A program made the position numbers and the translations under genes. The notes beneath the pieces were generated by a model. It worked only from the letters and a program-made list of their open reading frames with translations. It made no database searches and had not been told where the DNA came from. Of a stretch of 64,000 nt of DNA, positions 61,557-64,000 are shown one piece after another; the stretch's first letter is position 1; every line of letters starts with the position of its first letter. The stretch spans positions 682,001-746,000 of the forward strand of contig NJPS01000046.1 of assembly GCA_002946415.1 (NCBI GenBank), in the 5' to 3' direction. This stretch comes from Rutstroemia sp. NJR-2017a BVV2 (lineage: Eukaryota > Ascomycota > Leotiomycetes > Helotiales > Rutstroemiaceae).

Positions 61557-62867
61557 CTACCAAGGCACCAATTCATCAGGTAACATAGGATATTCCACCC
61601 CATCAATCATCTCCGTCTGAACGCCCCCCATCCCCTCCTCACTCATATCCCACCTCTTCCAACTCGCGTGACAATCCCCCGGCACATACTTCGCCGCATC
61701 CATCTTCAACATCATCTTCACCTCCGGACAGTAATCCCAAATATGTTTCCTCATCTGCGGCGTGCCCCAAATGCCCCCATGTAACGTGCTCCCGCTCCCC
61801 CCCGTATGATACCCCATCGGCTCGTAGAACCCCTCCCTCCAATCATCAATCCCCTTAATCAGCCCCCCCGCCTTCATCCCATCATCCCCTTTCCCCTTCT
61901 TCTTCTCCGCCGCCACCCGCTCCGCCTCCCCCGAATACATCTCCCCCGAAAACGTCAACGACATCGTTCCGTTCGCCAACTTCGCGTTCGGGCGATGTCC
62001 CAGCCGATCCGACAGCCATACATCTTCGGGCTCCGAATGCGGCTCCCGCACTTGATACCGCAGGACATCGATTATGGCGCTCACGCGCCTTAGACTCAAG
62101 CCCCCGTTTCCACCAAACCGCCCATTCGGATTCCACGGCGCTCCCACCCAATCATACTCCAGCCAATTATTCAAACTCTGCCTGCTGTTCGCACACAGCA
62201 TGCTATCGGTCTGGAAAACCAGCAGCCATTCCGCCGGCTGCAGGACCGTCTCGTACAGCCAGAGCGTGGTCAGGAACCGGCTGATCTCCTCTTGCGAGCC
62301 GGTCGTCATGTTCGCGGGGATGTACGTCAGGTCGAGCTTCCCGCTCGCGACGTGCTGGCGGATGGCCCGGCTAGTGTTGACGGCGGCCACGGATTCGTAG
62401 CTGCCCATGAAGCGGAAGCGCCAGTCGGGCGGGACTACGGACATGAAGTGTAGGAGCAAGGGGGAGAGGATCGGGTTTACCCGGTTTTCGATTAGGAGGG
62501 CGACTTTGGATTGGTTGAATTGGGAGGGGGCGGTGGTGTGGTAATCGAGGGTTACTTTGGGGATTGTGGGGAGGGAGGGCCGGTCGGGGATGGAGGGGCG
62601 GAAGAGGAGGAGAGAGAGGATGCTGGGGAGGAGTGCTGTGTTAGTATATTGTTTGTAAATAATGAGGATCTTTCTCATGGGTTTTTCTCTTTTGGAGAAC
62701 TGTTATGCGCGAAGAGTTTGTAATTTTTATACTCACAAAAATGCAACAATTCCCCCCACAGCACGCATTCGTCGCGTAGTTCTGGACCATGCTACCATCA
62801 TGGTGGATCGAGTCGCTTCCCATACATCTTCTATCGTCATGTCATTGTTCGGCGACGAGGTCGCCAT
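61557..62867 (-). CDS. DUF5672-type membrane-anchored putative glycosyltransferase
   Basis: Type II membrane protein of a fungal family annotated as DUF5672. Exons 62867-62737 and 62622-61557 give 398 residues. Splicing at the ccccag acceptor (not the nearer acacag, which breaks frame) rebuilds the signal anchor MRAVGGIVAFFILSLLLF, preceded by basic residues, so the catalytic part should face the Golgi/ER lumen. Conserved segments include KVALLIENRVNPILSPLLLH, WLLVFQTDSMLCANS, YDWVGAPWNP, GGNGGLSLRRVSAI and SEPEDVWLSDRLG. FQTDS may serve as the metal-binding acidic site of a GT-A fold, an inference. A GG-containing Lys-rich insert (EKKKGKGDDG) interrupts the C-terminal half. It lies one gene away from a transporter and a 4,6-dehydratase. 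Confidence 0.82.
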
Positions 62868-64000
62868 GATTGCGAACGAACTTTTACCGTTCGGCCGCAG
62901 TGGGGCGGGTCGTTGAGATTGGCTCGTGCTATCCCGACTCACGATAGCTCCGCTTTGGAGATAGTACGATCAGAAGTGGATATATGACGATGTTCGTGAA
63001 GTAGATTGATATGCGGATGTCTTTGTTCGCTCTAAGATGCGAAAAAGTGTAGCAACGGAAATAACAATAAGGAATGAATCACCACCAGCAAATACCATTC
63101 AGTCCACCCATCTAGAGTGACGAGTAGACGATAGGATAGGTCTGTTCGTTCCTCAGGCGGGCGGGAACAAAGGGAGCTGAGAACTTAGAAGGGAGGCATG
63201 CTAAATTGGGTGGTATTGAAACATCATATTCGCTACTAGGCAGATTCCCAAGTTGTGGGTTATTCTTATTTTCTGGAAGAAGCCAAGTAGCCACGTAATC
63301 ATAGCAGGGAAGGTCGATCAAGCACTAGCTAAACGTAGCGCGAATTGATTGAAACACTGCAAGTTACTAACTATAACTAATATAAAAACCCAAAATATAA
63401 AAGTAAATATAGTAAGTAGGCTGATCCCGTCCCTTGTCCTCGGTCCCTTCCCGGGTATCAATATCCCCGCACTTAGCGGTTTGGCATCCAATCCTTAGAA
63501 GGTTCAGTTACGCGTTCCGGATTCCAGAGTCGTTTGGGGTGTGAGGGAATGAGAGAATCCTTCTAACTTTCTCTAACTCTCTACCAGGTGTGTATTATAT
63601 TCGAGTTTATTCTCGTATATGGCTGCCCTGTACGTACGCTATCTGAGCTGACTGTGAGACGTACTTATCCTTTCCTGCGGGCGTGATTAGTAACTTGGCG
63701 TCGTATTACAGCAGATATTGGTGATATTGGTGATATTGGTGATATTGGTGATATTGGTGAGGTGATATTTGTCACGCGTTACAGTACTGAGCGCTATCGA
63801 AAATCGGCACTCGGATGCAGGTAAGGATGCAGGTAAAGATGCAACTAAGATAAATTGATCGCCAAGGAGGGGCCGATTAGAATGCGCAAGGTCTCAGGGG
63901 GGCAGCTGAGGTGTTTGGGGGAAAAGCCCGAGGTTTCTTAAATGCCCTCTTCATTCCAGCTGCTCTTTGGGGGTTATCAGCAAATTGTACAAGTGCAGCA
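62868..64000. other. right-edge intergenic region
   Basis: Promoter of the glycosyltransferase gene, then 1 kb with no gene. Contains a 9-bp minisatellite at 63714-63758. A gene may begin beyond the window. Confidence 0.55.
63714..63758. repeat. five perfect tandem copies of GATATTGGT
   Basis: Five head-to-tail copies of the 9-mer gatattggt fill 45 bp, followed by gag and a partial further copy (gtgatattt). Non-coding. Confidence 0.95.

Noticed and set aside
62641..62678. In-frame Met inside the glycosyltransferase intron as the start codon
   Set aside because: Using it drops the signal anchor; the exon from 62867 joined at the ccccag acceptor rebuilds a continuous transmembrane helix in frame.

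Overview
This window looks like nuclear chromosomal DNA of a filamentous ascomycete. The genes are compact and most carry several short introns (about 50-110 bp) with GT..AG ends. Intergenic gaps are 0.3-3 kb. The gene set includes Cla4-type PAK kinase, a Cut12-like spindle-pole protein, Sec12 with a C-terminal tail, a chitin deacetylase with CBM18 modules and a LaeA-like methyltransferase. A Leotiomycete of the Botrytis/Sclerotinia type is my best guess, but that is an inference from style and gene content, not a search result. I see no prokaryotic features, CRISPR array, intact transposon or complete tRNA.

Layout. 1-13.1 kb, all on the minus strand: SEC61 translocon subunit, a type IIC-like P-type cation ATPase, tRNA dimethylallyltransferase (MOD5) and ORC2. 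13.5-24.4 kb, all on the plus strand: a Cut12-like spindle-pole protein (divergent from ORC2), the ubiquitin conjugase CDC34, a UBA/UIM protein that looks like a catalytically dead ubiquitin protease, and a class II DnaJ (Sis1-like) with heat-shock elements upstream. 25.3-35.6 kb, minus strand: SEC12, CLA4 kinase and glycyl-tRNA synthetase, the last divergent from RPF1 (35.9-37.1 kb, plus). 37-46.6 kb is a looser, accessory-looking stretch: a frameshifted pseudogene, an MFS transporter, a second relic, a secreted chitin deacetylase and a possible small gene. 46.7-49.8 kb: a large RING/ZZ-like/SH3-like protein. 50.8-64 kb: a LaeA-like methyltransferase, a 2.7 kb gap with short repeats, then three genes that may touch sugar metabolism (NDP-glucose 4,6-dehydratase, TPT-family nucleotide-sugar/triose-phosphate transporter, DUF5672-type membrane glycosyltransferase) and a terminal minisatellite.

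How the genes fit together. Most are conserved housekeeping genes: ER import and COPII start (SEC61, SEC12), replication and spindle (ORC2, Cut12-like), ubiquitin system (CDC34, pseudo-USP, RING), translation and ribosome assembly (GRS1, MOD5, RPF1). Exon structures were built by hand from splice consensus and reading frame. In every multi-exon model the exon lengths sum to a multiple of three and the junctions rebuild the conserved protein. The most interesting observations are the dual in-frame starts giving mitochondrial presequences in MOD5 and GRS1, the USP-like protein lacking both catalytic boxes, the altered cation-site residue in the P-type ATPase, a perfect heat-shock element upstream of the DnaJ gene, and two decayed genes between RPF1 and the chitin deacetylase.
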